DNA of 64,000 nt from Paenibacillus sp. MBLB1832 (GCF_032271945.1 NZ_CP130319.1:2313001-2377000), one strand, 5' to 3'; positions 8,652 to 17,473 are shown, numbered from the stretch's first letter. Program-made: numbers and translations. Notes: generated by a model from the letters alone, not told the origin.

Positions 8652-8681
8652 AAAGAGATGCGACTAACGCATCTCTTTTCT
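8652..8681 (+). terminator. Terminator after the YpuI-like gene
   Basis: Perfect 11-bp stem (AAAGAGATGCG with CGCATCTCTTT), loop ACTAA, followed by TCTATT. Confidence 0.8.
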
Positions 8682-8703
8682 ATTAGCAAAGGGGATTGAC
8701 TTG

Positions 8704-9804
8704 ATGGAAATTGCGCAACTTATTCGCAGAAGTATTGATGTCATTCAGTTAAATCAACATGCCAGCGGCGGATATGTGGCTTCTCCGCTGTTTCCAGCTT
8801 ATTCTTACAGTTGGCTGCGAGATGGAACATTCATTGCAAATGCGATGGACCGTGTAGGCGAAGTCGAGAGTGCGGAAAAATTTTATCGATGGGTACATCA
8901 AGTCTTGAAAGACAAGCGACCGCGTCTGAATCAATTGCTTCAGAAACATGCCAATCAGGAATGGATTGATCGTTCTGAATTTTTAGGTACACGGTATCAT
9001 CTGGACGGAAGGGATGATCATTCGGAATGGGGACATTTCCAGCTTGATGGTTATGGCGCTTGGTTATGGGGACTCGTCCAACATATTCGTCTAACGGGCC
9101 TCACAGAGCTCCTGACAGAGTTCAGAGAAAGCATCGAGATTACGGTAGATTATGTGATGGCATTCTGGCATTTCCCGAATTTCGACTGCTGGGAGGAATA
9201 TCCCGATTATGTGCATCCAGCTACATTGGCTTGTTTATATGGCGGCCTGAAAGCGTTAGGTGAGTTGGAATCCCGTCCAGCACTTACCGAGAAAGCAGCT
9301 CTCATCCAACATTTTATACATAAGAATGCGATTCATGAGGGACGATTTGTAAAATCGATTCATTGTGTCAATGAAGAGTGGCTTCCTGCTCTGCCCGGTG
9401 TGGACGCTAGCTTACTCTGGCTCGCGCTTCCATTTGGGGTATGCCAAGTTGATGATCCTTGCATGATTCGCACGATTCAAGCCATCGAAAAAGATTTAGC
9501 CCACGGAGGCATTCAACGTTATATAGAAGATCGGTATTATGGAGGCGGTGAGTGGCTGTTGCTCACAGCATGGTACGGTTTGGCGCAAGTAGAACTTGGG
9601 AATCTCGAAGAGGCTCAGCGCTGCTTAATGTGGATCGCGAGCAAAGCGGATGAGTTAGGTCGACTTCCAGAGCAAGTAGCTGATAATTTGAGAGAGCCTG
9701 CGGAGTTTGAGAGATGGACTAGGGAGCATGGGCAACCCGCGCATCCGCTCTTATGGTCACATGCTATGTTTCTGGTGTTATCTGACAGACTGAGGCAAGG
9801 ATAG
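8704..9804 (+). CDS. Glycoside hydrolase family 15-like (glucoamylase-type) protein
   Basis: About 366 residues forming an (alpha/alpha)6-barrel type sequence without signal peptide, so cytoplasmic. Family features: YSWLRDGTFIANAMDRVG near residue 38, DGYGAWLWGLVQHIR near 112, FDCWEEYPDYVHPATLACLYGGLKAL near 155 (the WEE glutamate corresponds to the general acid of glucoamylases), GVDASLLWLALPFG, YYGGGEWLLLTAWYGLAQVELG, and RLPEQ near 320 (this Glu is the candidate general base). It should hydrolyse an alpha-glucoside or trehalose-like sugar from the non-reducing end; the substrate cannot be read from sequence. ATG 8704 is preferred, with AAAGGGG upstream; TTG 8701 is possible. Confidence 0.83.
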   Translation: MEIAQLIRRSIDVIQLNQHASGGYVASPLFPAYSYSWLRDGTFIANAMDRVGEVESAEKFYRWVHQVLKDKRPRLNQLLQKHANQEWIDRSEFLGTRYHLDGRDDHSEWGHFQLDGYGAWLWGLVQHIRLTGLTELLTEFRESIEITVDYVMAFWHFPNFDCWEEYPDYVHPATLACLYGGLKALGELESRPALTEKAALIQHFIHKNAIHEGRFVKSIHCVNEEWLPALPGVDASLLWLALPFGVCQVDDPCMIRTIQAIEKDLAHGGIQRYIEDRYYGGGEWLLLTAWYGLAQVELGNLEEAQRCLMWIASKADELGRLPEQVADNLREPAEFERWTREHGQPAHPLLWSHAMFLVLSDRLRQG

Positions 9805-9846
9805 ATCCCCCTTGTGGCGAGCAAAATGTTAATGGGGGTGATGATG

Positions 9847-10065
9847 ATGCCAGCAGTCAAATGTGCCGTTGCTAATTGTGAATATTGGACACAAGGCAAC
9901 AACTGTCATGCAGATACGATCATGATTGAAATTGATAAGCATGCCAATGCCAGTTACAATGAAGAATTTGCCTCAGAGGACTCATTCGATACCACTCATC
10001 AAGACGAAGCGACGAAAGCCGCTAACACGTGTTGCCACACGTTCAAAGCAGCGGTCAAACATTAG
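9847..10065 (+). CDS. DUF1540 domain small Cys-rich protein
   Basis: About 72 residues starting MPAVKCAVANCEYWTQGNNCHADTI. The CxxxxC-YW-GNxC-A pattern and the end NTCCHTF match the DUF1540 family, small Cys-rich proteins common in spore formers with no assigned function; the Cys set suggests metal binding (inference). Three consecutive ATGs (9841, 9844, 9847) follow a GGGGGTG site; 9847 has the best spacing. It may be co-transcribed with the next small membrane protein, whose start lies 22 bases after this stop. Confidence 0.8.
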   Translation: MPAVKCAVANCEYWTQGNNCHADTIMIEIDKHANASYNEEFASEDSFDTTHQDEATKAANTCCHTFKAAVKH

Positions 10066-10087
10066 GCATGTGCAACGCGGAGGCAGC

Positions 10088-10489
10088 ATGAAGATGGATG
10101 ATCATTCTCTCGACAATGCCAACAAGAAGCGATTCCAGCAGGATCAGCTTCGCATTGAAAGCGGATTGCATTCCCAGGAGGAATATGCAGCCGAAATTGC
10201 CATTCCTAGGACGAGCATGAAATCTGTATATCATGCTGACTCAGAAGTTTCTGATGAGGAAGTAGCCGACTTAGTCGAAGCGGTGACACGCAATAAAGCG
10301 GTAGGGTATGTAGCCCTATTCGTTGCACTTGCTTCACTTTTCGTTTGGCCGGTCCTTCTTGGCATTTCTGGCATCGTTTTGGGGATAATTGCTTTCATTA
10401 TGGGGAACAAAGCGTTAGGTTCTTGGTCCGTGGCACTCGGATTTATTGCCGTAGCCGCCTATTTTTTATTAGTTCCTTATTATGCATAA
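10088..10489 (+). CDS. Small membrane protein with DUF4190-like C-terminus
   Basis: About 133 residues. A hydrophilic N-terminal 75 residues (MKMDDHSLDNANKKRFQQDQL...) is followed by two or three hydrophobic helices (YVALFVALASLFVWPVLLG, ISGIVLGIIAFIMGNKAL, WSVALGFIAVAAYFLL). The Gly-rich hairpin of membrane helices resembles DUF4190-type proteins, but I do not recognise it further. The start is ATG 10088 or 10094; GGAGG at 10079-10083 suits 10094 slightly better. The frame is open upstream, overlapping the DUF1540 gene, without a ribosome binding site. A clear terminator follows. Function unknown. Confidence 0.72.
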   Translation: MKMDDHSLDNANKKRFQQDQLRIESGLHSQEEYAAEIAIPRTSMKSVYHADSEVSDEEVADLVEAVTRNKAVGYVALFVALASLFVWPVLLGISGIVLGIIAFIMGNKALGSWSVALGFIAVAAYFLLVPYYA

Positions 10490-10501
10490 TTAGGATGGAA
10501 G

Positions 10502-10530
10502 CAAGCCGAGAAATCGGCTTGTTTTTATTT
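10502..10530 (+). terminator. Terminator after the small membrane protein
   Basis: Eight-base-pair perfect stem CAAGCCGA/TCGGCTTG with GAAA tetraloop, then TTTTTATTT. Confidence 0.9.
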
Positions 10531-10662
10531 GCAGGTGAAAAAAACGTAAAAATAAGCATGGAGAGACCATTTTTAGAGGTTTTCGACGCAAAATAAGCTC
10601 ATATTCCTATGTTTGCGCCCATTTGCTCGTACTATTTACCTTCAAGAGTCATATTCGCACCT

Positions 10663-10690
10663 TTGAATGCTTAGAGTATTATTATATAAT
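10663..10690 (+). promoter_or_regulatory. Sigma-A promoter of the CNNM transporter gene
   Basis: TTGAAT (10663-10668), 16-bp spacer, perfect TATAAT (10685-10690). It leaves a leader of about 90 nt before the TTG start at 10790. Confidence 0.75.
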
Positions 10691-10728
10691 GAATAGTAAT
10701 GTTTCTAATCATTCAAATCGAAAATTAA

Positions 10729-10783
10729 GGGAGGTGTACCTACTCTCCGAGGTGCTGCTAGATGTGCCTATACGGGGATAGGT
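10729..10783 (+). promoter_or_regulatory. Structured 5' leader of the CNNM gene with competing hairpins
   Basis: Three short hairpins follow one another: GGAG/CTCC (10730-10748), AGGTGC/GTGCCT (10750-10769) and CCTAT/ATAGG (10767-10782). The last two share the bases CCT at 10767-10769, so they exclude each other, and the third ends directly at the GGTAAGG ribosome binding site. It does not match the M-box or yybP-ykoY consensus as I know them. A regulatory role is inference. Confidence 0.35.
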
Positions 10784-10789
10784 AAGGTA

Positions 10790-12124
10790 TTGGAAGATCC
10801 TTTGCCCGAAACGTTAATCAGTTTTCTGTTAATGTTTGGACTGGTGTTGTTAAACGGTTTTTTTGTCGCAGCTGAATTCGCTATGGTGAAAGTGCGGGGT
10901 ACCCGTATTGATTCACTGGTTGGGGAAGGCCGCCGTAACGCGAAATTCGCGCAACGCATTATGAACAATCTCGATTCTTACTTAGGTGCATGCCAATTGG
11001 GTATTACGCTCACATCATTAGGACTTGGTTATGTTGGGGAACCAACATTCGCTAAGATCTTGGAGCCATTATTCGCACCGCTCCACTTGCCTGATTCCGT
11101 TTTTCACACGATTACCTTTATTATCGCGTTTTCCTTAATGACAACTCTTCACATTACGTTGGGAGAACAATTCCCGAAGACGTATGCCATTCGAAAAGCA
11201 GAGCAAATTACGTTGCTTTCTTCTGGCCCCATGGTACTCTTTTATAAACTCATGTATCCATTTATTTGGCTCCTGAACGGAATCTCCAATTGGTTGCTGC
11301 GCAGAGCAGGGATTGAACCCACAACCGAGCATGAATCGGCTCATACGGAGGATGAGATTCGCGTTTTGATGCAAGAGAGCCACAAAAACGGACTAATTGA
11401 TAATACAGAGCTCGCGCTTGTTGATAATATATTTGGATTCGCAGAAACGACAGCCCGCGAAATTATGATTCCACGTACAGAGATGGAATGCTTGTATGCA
11501 GGACTTTCCTATGCAGAGAATTTAGCGATTGCGATCAAAGAAATGCGCACACGCTACCCTGTATGTGATCCGGATAAGGATAATATCATCGGTTTCGTGC
11601 ACATTAAGGATTTGCTGAAGCCTGATGCGAATTTGAAAGGCATTAAGAAAATCATCCGTCCGATCACGACGGTGCCTGATTCGATTCATATCAGTGATTT
11701 GCTGAAAATGATGCAGAAACGCAAAAGCCAAATGGCTTTGCTTATTGATGAGTACGGCGGAACTTCAGGGTTAGTTACGTTGGAAGATATCATGGAAGAG
11801 ATCGTTGGCGAAATTCAAGATGAGTTCGATGAAGAACGCCCAACGATTGAGATCAAGGATGAGCATACGTTCTCAATTGACGGCTTGTTGCTCATCGATG
11901 AAGTGAACGATTACTTCGGTTTAGAAATTGAATCGGACGATTATGATACAATTGGCGGGTGGATTTACTCGCAAACAGAAATTCCACCAAGCCGTAACCA
12001 GCGTGTACGATATAACGATGAATTTGAGTTCATTGTCGAAGAAACGGATCATCTCCGGATATCACGTGTCGTTGTCCGAAAGTTATTGAATGATGATGAT
12101 ATGCTGCAGCAAAATATTTCTTGA
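10790..12124 (+). CDS. CNNM/CorC-HlyC family ion transporter (putative Mg2+ exporter)
   Basis: A 444-residue membrane protein with the standard architecture: an N-terminal CNNM (DUF21) domain with about three or four membrane helices (residues 8-150, including FGLVLLNGFFVAAEFAMVKVR), a CBS pair (about 210-345; IMIPRTEMECLYAG, IIGFVHIKDLL, LIDEYGGTSGLVTLEDIMEEIVG) and a C-terminal CorC_HlyC domain (IKDEHTFSIDGLLLIDEVNDYFGLEI). Relatives include B. subtilis YhdP/MpfA and human CNNM proteins, implicated in Mg2+ efflux. Often annotated hemolysin for historical reasons. The start is TTG 10790 behind GGTAAGG. Monocistronic, with its own promoter, a structured leader and a terminator. Confidence 0.9.
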   Translation: MEDPLPETLISFLLMFGLVLLNGFFVAAEFAMVKVRGTRIDSLVGEGRRNAKFAQRIMNNLDSYLGACQLGITLTSLGLGYVGEPTFAKILEPLFAPLHLPDSVFHTITFIIAFSLMTTLHITLGEQFPKTYAIRKAEQITLLSSGPMVLFYKLMYPFIWLLNGISNWLLRRAGIEPTTEHESAHTEDEIRVLMQESHKNGLIDNTELALVDNIFGFAETTAREIMIPRTEMECLYAGLSYAENLAIAIKEMRTRYPVCDPDKDNIIGFVHIKDLLKPDANLKGIKKIIRPITTVPDSIHISDLLKMMQKRKSQMALLIDEYGGTSGLVTLEDIMEEIVGEIQDEFDEERPTIEIKDEHTFSIDGLLLIDEVNDYFGLEIESDDYDTIGGWIYSQTEIPPSRNQRVRYNDEFEFIVEETDHLRISRVVVRKLLNDDDMLQQNIS

Positions 12125-12133
12125 AGGGCAAGA

Positions 12134-12162
12134 GGGGACAGTCATTAGACTGTCCTTTTTTC
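12134..12162 (+). terminator. Terminator after the CNNM gene
   Basis: GGACAGT/ACTGTCC stem with CATTAG loop and a run of T residues. Confidence 0.9.
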
Positions 12163-12265
12163 TTTATGTTCGTAGATTTTGTCCATTTCGAATAAAAGGA
12201 TGGTCGTCTGGGGCCAAACCGTGTACAATAAGAGCAATGATTATGAGAGAAGTGAGGTCTAACAG

Positions 12266-12982
12266 ATGAGTAACATCACGAATACGAACAGTATTGACCC
12301 AAGGGTATTGAAAGAGCTGCTGCAGCTTCAAACATTGAGTAAACTAAGTTTGTTCTCTGATAATTCATCGACTTCGCGTACAGAAGATTCAAATGAATTC
12401 AGTGAACTGCTGAATACGTTAATGGGACAAACAGGCGGAACTAGCACGAATGAGCTTAACTTGGACGCCAATGTACTAACGCAATCTTTAAGCAAACTGC
12501 CTAATGAGCTAGGCGCAATGAATAAATCATATACACCGCTGCAACTCGTGCCTGAGACATCGGGAGGTACACAGTTCGAAGCGTTGATTGGTCAAGCAAG
12601 CCAGAAATATGGGGTAGACGCCTCGCTAGTGAAAGCAGTGATTCAGCAAGAATCATCGTTTAATCATCGAGCTGTATCCTCAGCTGGCGCCAAAGGGTTG
12701 ATGCAGCTTATGGATGGGACGAGCAGCGGTTACGGTGTGACAAACCCATTCGATCCTCAGCAAAATGTGGATGCAGGGACCCATTTCTTAAGCGGATTAC
12801 TCAAGAAATATAACGGGAATGAAGGCGTTGCGCTTGCTGCCTATAATGCTGGGCCAGGTCGGATTGACCGTCTGGGGATCAAGACTGATCAAGATCTCGC
12901 GAAGAAGCTTTCCTTTCTACCGACAGAAACACAAGCTTATGTTTCGAAGGTGCTCGAGCATCGTCAAAACTTTTCACAATAG
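12266..12982 (+). CDS. Lytic transglycosylase (SLT domain), no obvious signal peptide
   Basis: 238 residues. The C-terminal 120 form a goose-type lysozyme/SLT domain: YGVDASLVKAVIQQESSFNHRAVSSAGAKGLMQLM (the Glu of QQES is the catalytic acid), NVDAGTHFLSGLL, and GNEGVALAAYNAGPGRIDRLG. Such enzymes cleave the MurNAc-GlcNAc bond of peptidoglycan to a 1,6-anhydro product. The N-terminal 100 residues are Ser/Thr/Asn-rich and lack a typical signal peptide, as in B. subtilis YjbJ; export, if any, would be non-classical. GTGAGGT lies 12 bases before ATG 12266. Single-gene unit flanked by terminators. Confidence 0.9.
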   Translation: MSNITNTNSIDPRVLKELLQLQTLSKLSLFSDNSSTSRTEDSNEFSELLNTLMGQTGGTSTNELNLDANVLTQSLSKLPNELGAMNKSYTPLQLVPETSGGTQFEALIGQASQKYGVDASLVKAVIQQESSFNHRAVSSAGAKGLMQLMDGTSSGYGVTNPFDPQQNVDAGTHFLSGLLKKYNGNEGVALAAYNAGPGRIDRLGIKTDQDLAKKLSFLPTETQAYVSKVLEHRQNFSQ

Positions 12983-12995
12983 CGTTAGGATGAAG

Positions 12996-13031
12996 GCTGA
13001 TTTCCGCTTATTGCTGCGGGATCAGCTTTTT
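12996..13031 (+). terminator. Terminator after the lytic transglycosylase
   Basis: Stem GCTGAT-CCGC/GCGG-ATCAGC with a small internal bulge, followed by TTTTT. Confidence 0.85.
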
Positions 13032-13103
13032 GGTTTAATGCATGGTATACGCAAGCATTGCAAATACAAAACATAGTTGGCTATAAAGGGGATTTGGTAA
13101 GTT

Positions 13104-14282
13104 ATGCTTTATATGGACTACGCGGCAACTTCACCGCTGTATGAAGAAGTCATTCAAACCATTGCGGAAGTCATGCGGACGCATTACGGGAACCCCTCCT
13201 CAATTCATCGTCTGGGTGTAGAGGCGGAGAAACTCGTGCAGACAGCAAAAGGTGTAATCGCAACAGCAATTGGTGTATCAGCCAATGAGATTATATGTAC
13301 GTCAGGCGGAACGGAAAGTAATAACCTAGCAATTAAAGGTGTAGCCTATGGGTATCAACACCGCGGCAAGCATCTAATTACAACCCAAGTAGAGCATGCC
13401 TCCGTGAAAGAAGTGTTTGCCCAGCTTGCGCAAGAAGGCTTTCGGGTAACGTATTTGCCTGTGTCATCTACAGGAAGGGTTCAACTTGAGGATCTTCGCG
13501 CAGCCATCTGTGAGGATACGACGCTTGTGAGCATCATGTATGTCAATAATGAGATGGGGGCCATTCAGCCGATTCAGGAAATCGGTCAGCTGTTAATGGC
13601 GTATCCGAAAATTATTTTTCATGTGGATGCGATTCAAGGCATTGTGAAATTACCCTTACAGCCCAAAGCATGGGGCATAGACTTATGCAGCGCTTCAGCT
13701 CATAAATTTCGCGGACCGAAAGGAGCGGGGTTTCTGTATCGGCGAGCAGGCATTAACTTACAACCGTTGCTAGCAGGCGGCGGACAAGAATATGGCGTTC
13801 GGTCGGGTACTGAGAATGTCCCTTTAATTGTTGGGATGGCGAAGGCGTTAAGGATGAGCATGGATAATCAAATGGACAAAATGGCACATAGCTATCGTCT
13901 GAGACAACGTCTAGTATCAGGTATCGCAGCCATGCCTGAATTGGTTGTGACGGGGGCACATCAAGACCATGAGGCGGCGCCGCATATCGTTCATTTTATA
14001 TTTGCAGGAATGAAGGCTGAAGTTGTTGTACATGCGCTGGAACAGAAAGGTGTGTACATTTCGACGCGGTCAGCATGTACGTCAGGCGAATCTGAACCGA
14101 GTGAGGTCATGCTAGCCTTGGGTGCAAGCCGTGAAATGGCCATGAGCGGTCTGCGAGTGAGCTTTTCAGCTGACCATCAGGAGCAGGAGATTGAGCAATT
14201 CATAAGCGCATTACAGAATGTGGTTAGGGATCTTGCTCCCCTGAGAAACCAGCCCGTGGTGCGAAAGGAGAAACGAGTATGA
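13104..14282 (+). CDS. nifZ: Cysteine desulfurase (NifS/IscS-like), partner of ThiI
   Basis: A 392-residue PLP enzyme that takes sulfur from L-cysteine as a persulfide. Visible residues: N-terminal YMDYAATSPL, His98 in QVEHASV, the PLP lysine Lys201 in SASAHKFRGPKGAG, and the persulfide Cys325 in STRSACTSGE. The adjacent thiI overlaps its stop by 4 bases (ATGA), the same pairing as nifZ-thiI of B. subtilis, so it likely supplies sulfur for 4-thiouridine in tRNA rather than for general Fe-S assembly (inference from context). The ribosome binding site is AAAGGGG, 13 bases upstream of ATG 13104, slightly far. Confidence 0.92.
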   Translation: MLYMDYAATSPLYEEVIQTIAEVMRTHYGNPSSIHRLGVEAEKLVQTAKGVIATAIGVSANEIICTSGGTESNNLAIKGVAYGYQHRGKHLITTQVEHASVKEVFAQLAQEGFRVTYLPVSSTGRVQLEDLRAAICEDTTLVSIMYVNNEMGAIQPIQEIGQLLMAYPKIIFHVDAIQGIVKLPLQPKAWGIDLCSASAHKFRGPKGAGFLYRRAGINLQPLLAGGGQEYGVRSGTENVPLIVGMAKALRMSMDNQMDKMAHSYRLRQRLVSGIAAMPELVVTGAHQDHEAAPHIVHFIFAGMKAEVVVHALEQKGVYISTRSACTSGESEPSEVMLALGASREMAMSGLRVSFSADHQEQEIEQFISALQNVVRDLAPLRNQPVVRKEKRV

Positions 14283-15487
14283 AACCGGATTGTTTGATTT
14301 TGCGATTTGGCGAGATGATGTTGAAGGGGAAAAATCGTAAAAAATTTGAACATAGTGTGATGATTCAAATCCGCATGGTTTTCAGTTCTTTTCCAGACGT
14401 CAGGTATATTCCTGAGTTTGGCCGCGTATATGTGGTGCTAGGGGATACCGATTATGTGTTGGCGGCGAAGGCGCTTGAGCGAGTTTTTGGACTTGCCTCC
14501 TGGAGTCCAGCTTATCATGCAGACATGGAACTGGCCGCTATTCAGCGTGCAGCGCTGGGGATCATGGAGGCATTGCCAAAACGGCCAGCGACTTTCAAAG
14601 TGACGGCACGGAGGGTCAATAAACAATTTCCGCATGACTCGCAAGAAATAAATCATCTCGTTGGCGGCTATGTGCTGCAAGCGATGCCAGGCTTACAAGT
14701 AGATGTGCGTAGTCCTGAGGTAGAGCTTCGTGTAGAGATTCGCGAGGATCGAGTTCTGCTCTATTGCGATGTGATTGAGGGGATTGGCGGCTTCCCATCA
14801 GGGACGAGCGGCAAAGCCTTGCTTATGCTGTCTGGCGGTATTGATAGTCCCGTAGCGGGTTGGATGGCGATGCGCAAAGGCTTGACACTGGAGGCGATTC
14901 ATTTCCATAGTTATCCCTATACCAGCGAGCGTGCGAAGGAGAAAGTGATTTCGCTTGCGCATCAATTAGCAGGTTACACGGATGTCTTGAAGCTGCACCT
15001 GGTGTCTTTCACAGATGTTCAAACGTCGATCCATCAAGCGTATAAGGACGATTTGCTTGTGACATTAATACGAAGAGCGATGTATCGAATTGCAGAGCGA
15101 ATTGCGGAGCGAGAAGGGTTAGGGGCACTAGTTACCGGAGAGAGTTTAGGTCAAGTGGCCAGTCAAACCTTACCGAGCTTACATGCCATTGGGCAAGTCG
15201 TATCACTTCCGCTGCTCCAGCCGTTGATGATGATGGACAAGCAAGAAATTATCGGTGTGGCCGAGAAGATCGGCACGTTCCCGATCTCGATTTTACCCTA
15301 TGAAGACTGCTGCTCCTTATTTCTACCCCCGTCACCAAGTACAAATCCGAATCTGCGACTTGTGGAGAAATTGGAAGAGAGCATGGAATTCTTGCAAGCT
15401 CTGATTGACAAAGCTGTCCTAGAAACAGAAACGATTGAGATTGTGCATGGGCAATTGAAACAGGAATCTATCGCTCACTTATTCTAG
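14279..15487 (+). CDS. thiI: tRNA 4-thiouridine synthetase ThiI (tRNA sulfurtransferase)
   Basis: 402 residues, the length of the Bacillus enzyme. An N-terminal ferredoxin-like and THUMP region (about 1-165; KPDCLILRFGEMMLKGKNRKKFE) binds tRNA. The PP-loop ATP pyrophosphatase domain starts at about 180 with LMLSGGIDSPVAGWMAMRKG. The conserved Cys pair region DCCSLFLPPSPSTNPN is near 343. The C-terminal rhodanese domain of the E. coli protein is absent, as in Bacillus, so the PP-loop domain and NifZ must deliver sulfur directly. Translationally coupled to the upstream desulfurase (ATGA). Confidence 0.96.
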   Translation: MKPDCLILRFGEMMLKGKNRKKFEHSVMIQIRMVFSSFPDVRYIPEFGRVYVVLGDTDYVLAAKALERVFGLASWSPAYHADMELAAIQRAALGIMEALPKRPATFKVTARRVNKQFPHDSQEINHLVGGYVLQAMPGLQVDVRSPEVELRVEIREDRVLLYCDVIEGIGGFPSGTSGKALLMLSGGIDSPVAGWMAMRKGLTLEAIHFHSYPYTSERAKEKVISLAHQLAGYTDVLKLHLVSFTDVQTSIHQAYKDDLLVTLIRRAMYRIAERIAEREGLGALVTGESLGQVASQTLPSLHAIGQVVSLPLLQPLMMMDKQEIIGVAEKIGTFPISILPYEDCCSLFLPPSPSTNPNLRLVEKLEESMEFLQALIDKAVLETETIEIVHGQLKQESIAHLF

Positions 15488-15560
15488 CTCTTCATCGCAG
15501 CAATCGAATTTGACTTTCCGATCAACTGCATGCCATGCTCAGACCAGGGAGGTTAGAAGC

Positions 15561-16241
15561 ATGATTGAAGCGCTCTTTTTGTTCCTGCAAATTATGTTAA
15601 TTAACATCGTGCTTAGCGGAGATAATGCGGTCGTCATTGCCTTGGCGAGCAAAAACTTACCTATTGAGCAGCGAAAGCTTGCGATCTGGTGGGGGGCATT
15701 TGGGGCCATTGCGCTGCGGTTGATCTTGACGCTTGTGGCTGTCAGTTTGCTTGATATTCCTTTTATACAAGCTGGAGGATCGGTCTTGCTGCTGTGGATC
15801 GCGATTAAGCTGTTAACGGAAGAAGAGGGGCATTCTCATGTCAAAGAAGCAGCCACACTAGGCAAAGCGATCTGGACAATAATCGTTGCTGATTTCGTGA
15901 TGAGTTTGGATAATGTTCTCGCCATTGCGGCTAAGGGAAATGGGAATAATACCGTCATTATTTTAGGGATAGGGCTTAGTATCCCGATCATCATTTGGGG
16001 GAGTACGATGGTCATGAGCTTGTTGCAGAAGTTCCCGATCTTGGTCTATTTAGGCGCTGGAATTCTGGGTTATACGGCAGGCGAAATGTTCGTTAAGGAT
16101 GATAAAATGATTGACTGGCTGCTCCACGATTATGAGTATTTGCATGTGTGGATTCCGATCATGGCAACCTTGATCGTCTTAGCAACAGGCGTCATTACGA
16201 AGTGGGTTCGATTGTTCGCGCTAAAAACGCGTAATCAATAA
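15561..16241 (+). CDS. TerC family integral membrane protein (YjbE-like)
   Basis: About 226 residues with seven or so membrane helices. TerC hallmarks are present: IVLSGDNAVVIALASKNLP near residue 16 and DFVMSLDNVLAIAAKGNGN near 115; the paired acidic residues in the membrane (GDNA, LDNV) are thought to coordinate metal. Related YkoY/YceF/MeeY proteins are linked to Mn2+ export and metalation of exported proteins; assigning that role here is inference. The frame extends to 15510, but ATG 15561 has GGGAGGTTAG nine bases before it. No yybP-ykoY riboswitch fits in the short upstream gap. It may be read through from thiI. Confidence 0.9.
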   Translation: MIEALFLFLQIMLINIVLSGDNAVVIALASKNLPIEQRKLAIWWGAFGAIALRLILTLVAVSLLDIPFIQAGGSVLLLWIAIKLLTEEEGHSHVKEAATLGKAIWTIIVADFVMSLDNVLAIAAKGNGNNTVIILGIGLSIPIIIWGSTMVMSLLQKFPILVYLGAGILGYTAGEMFVKDDKMIDWLLHDYEYLHVWIPIMATLIVLATGVITKWVRLFALKTRNQ

Positions 16242-16282
16242 AAAAGCAGCACATTGACAATTCGTCAGTGTGCTGCTTTTTT
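16241..16282. terminator. Bidirectional terminator between TerC and MFS genes
   Basis: Long stem AAAAAGCAGCACATTGAC paired with GTCAGTGTGCTGCTTTTT around AATTC, with A and T runs on the two sides. It starts at the TerC stop, and its right arm encodes the last residues (KKAAH) and stop of the convergent MFS gene. Confidence 0.95.
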
Positions 16283-17473
16283 GTGTAGAGAGTAGGACCA
16301 AATTGACCAGCCATAGATCAGCAGGAAAACAATGATGAGGGTCGAAGAGAAGCGATACATGAGCGCATAGCTGCCGCTCCAATTCGCAATTGCTCCGAGC
16401 ACCATGGCACCTAGTCCAATGCCGAGGTCGTTGGCGGAGAAAAAAGTTCCGTTGGCTGCTCCGCGACGATCTGGCGCGGCTCGCGAGATGGTCCATGCCT
16501 GCAGGGCAGGTTGGATGGAGCCGAAACCAACGCCGTAGCACAACGCAGCTATTGCGAGACTAAGATTGGAGTTCGCATAAGACAGTAACAGAAGTCCTGT
16601 TATGGTAAACGCGGCACCTGGTAGTAGTACCCATTCGGGGCCTTTGCGGTCAAAGAGAACGCCTGTTATCGGTCTGACAAGGAGTACCATGCTTGCATTG
16701 CAGAAAAAGAAAAAGCCAACATTCGGAATTCCCGCCTCATGGCCAAATAAGGTAATGAAGGTTACGATGCCTCCATAACAAATTGCTGTACATAGCAGTA
16801 AAGAGGAGGGTAGTAAGGCAGATCGTTCCCATAATCGATCTGTGAATCGTTGAGATTTGGCTCGGTTCGTTGGCGGAATTGGCTTAGGGTAGGCGATAAA
16901 CAACGAGCTGCAGATGGAGAGAATGGCAAGGATCGTGGAAATGAGCAGCACATAGGAGAATCCGTAGGATTGCATAATCCATAGTCCTGTAAGCGGTCCA
17001 ATTGCCATAGCAAATGTGTTCGATAAGCCGTAATACCCCATCCCTTCCCCGCGGCGTTCGGGAGGGATAATATCGGCAATGACGGTCCCTAAGGACGTCG
17101 TCGACAAGCCCCAACCGATCCCGTGAACGAATCGCGCAGCTAAGATGAGGGTCACGGCCGCGATATACGTATAGCCAGCGATAGTGAGTGCACAGATCGT
17201 TAATCCAACAAGCAGAACGTGCTTTCGCCCGAGTATATCCAGTGCGCGTCCGGCGAAGGGGCGTGTAAGCAACGATGAAATCGTAAAAATGCCGATCACT
17301 AAACCGACCTGAACATTATTTCCTCCCAATTGTGAGAGATGTATTGGGATCGTTGGAATAAGCATTTGAAAGCTAAAAAACAGCAGCAAATTCGCTAACG
17401 CGGTAATTAGAAAGTCCTTGGTCCAAAGGGGTTTTCGCGACCCTTTTGCTCTTGCGGTAGTCGTCTGGTCCAT
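16265..17473 (-). CDS. Major facilitator superfamily transporter (drug-exporter-like)
   Basis: 402 residues with twelve hydrophobic segments. The motif RPFAGRALDILGRKHVLLVG (about residues 71-90) is the MFS motif A between helices 2 and 3; a second version, RPITGVLFDRKGPEWVLLPG, lies between helices 8 and 9. Motif C-like sequence near GYYGLSNTFAMAIGPLTGLWI suggests an exporter of the YfkF/multidrug type. Substrate unknown. ATG 17473 has GGGAGGT seven bases upstream on the minus strand. It is convergent with TerC, and its stop codon lies inside the shared terminator. Confidence 0.9.
   Translation of the reverse strand: MDQTTTARAKGSRKPLWTKDFLITALANLLLFFSFQMLIPTIPIHLSQLGGNNVQVGLVIGIFTISSLLTRPFAGRALDILGRKHVLLVGLTICALTIAGYTYIAAVTLILAARFVHGIGWGLSTTSLGTVIADIIPPERRGEGMGYYGLSNTFAMAIGPLTGLWIMQSYGFSYVLLISTILAILSICSSLFIAYPKPIPPTNRAKSQRFTDRLWERSALLPSSLLLCTAICYGGIVTFITLFGHEAGIPNVGFFFFCNASMVLLVRPITGVLFDRKGPEWVLLPGAAFTITGLLLLSYANSNLSLAIAALCYGVGFGSIQPALQAWTISRAAPDRRGAANGTFFSANDLGIGLGAMVLGAIANWSGSYALMYRFSSTLIIVFLLIYGWSIWSYSLHKKAAH

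Noticed and set aside
10690-10790. M-box or yybP-ykoY riboswitch upstream of the CNNM gene
   Set aside because: The leader is about 90 nt and lacks the conserved cores of these classes as I know them; kept only as an unclassified structured leader.
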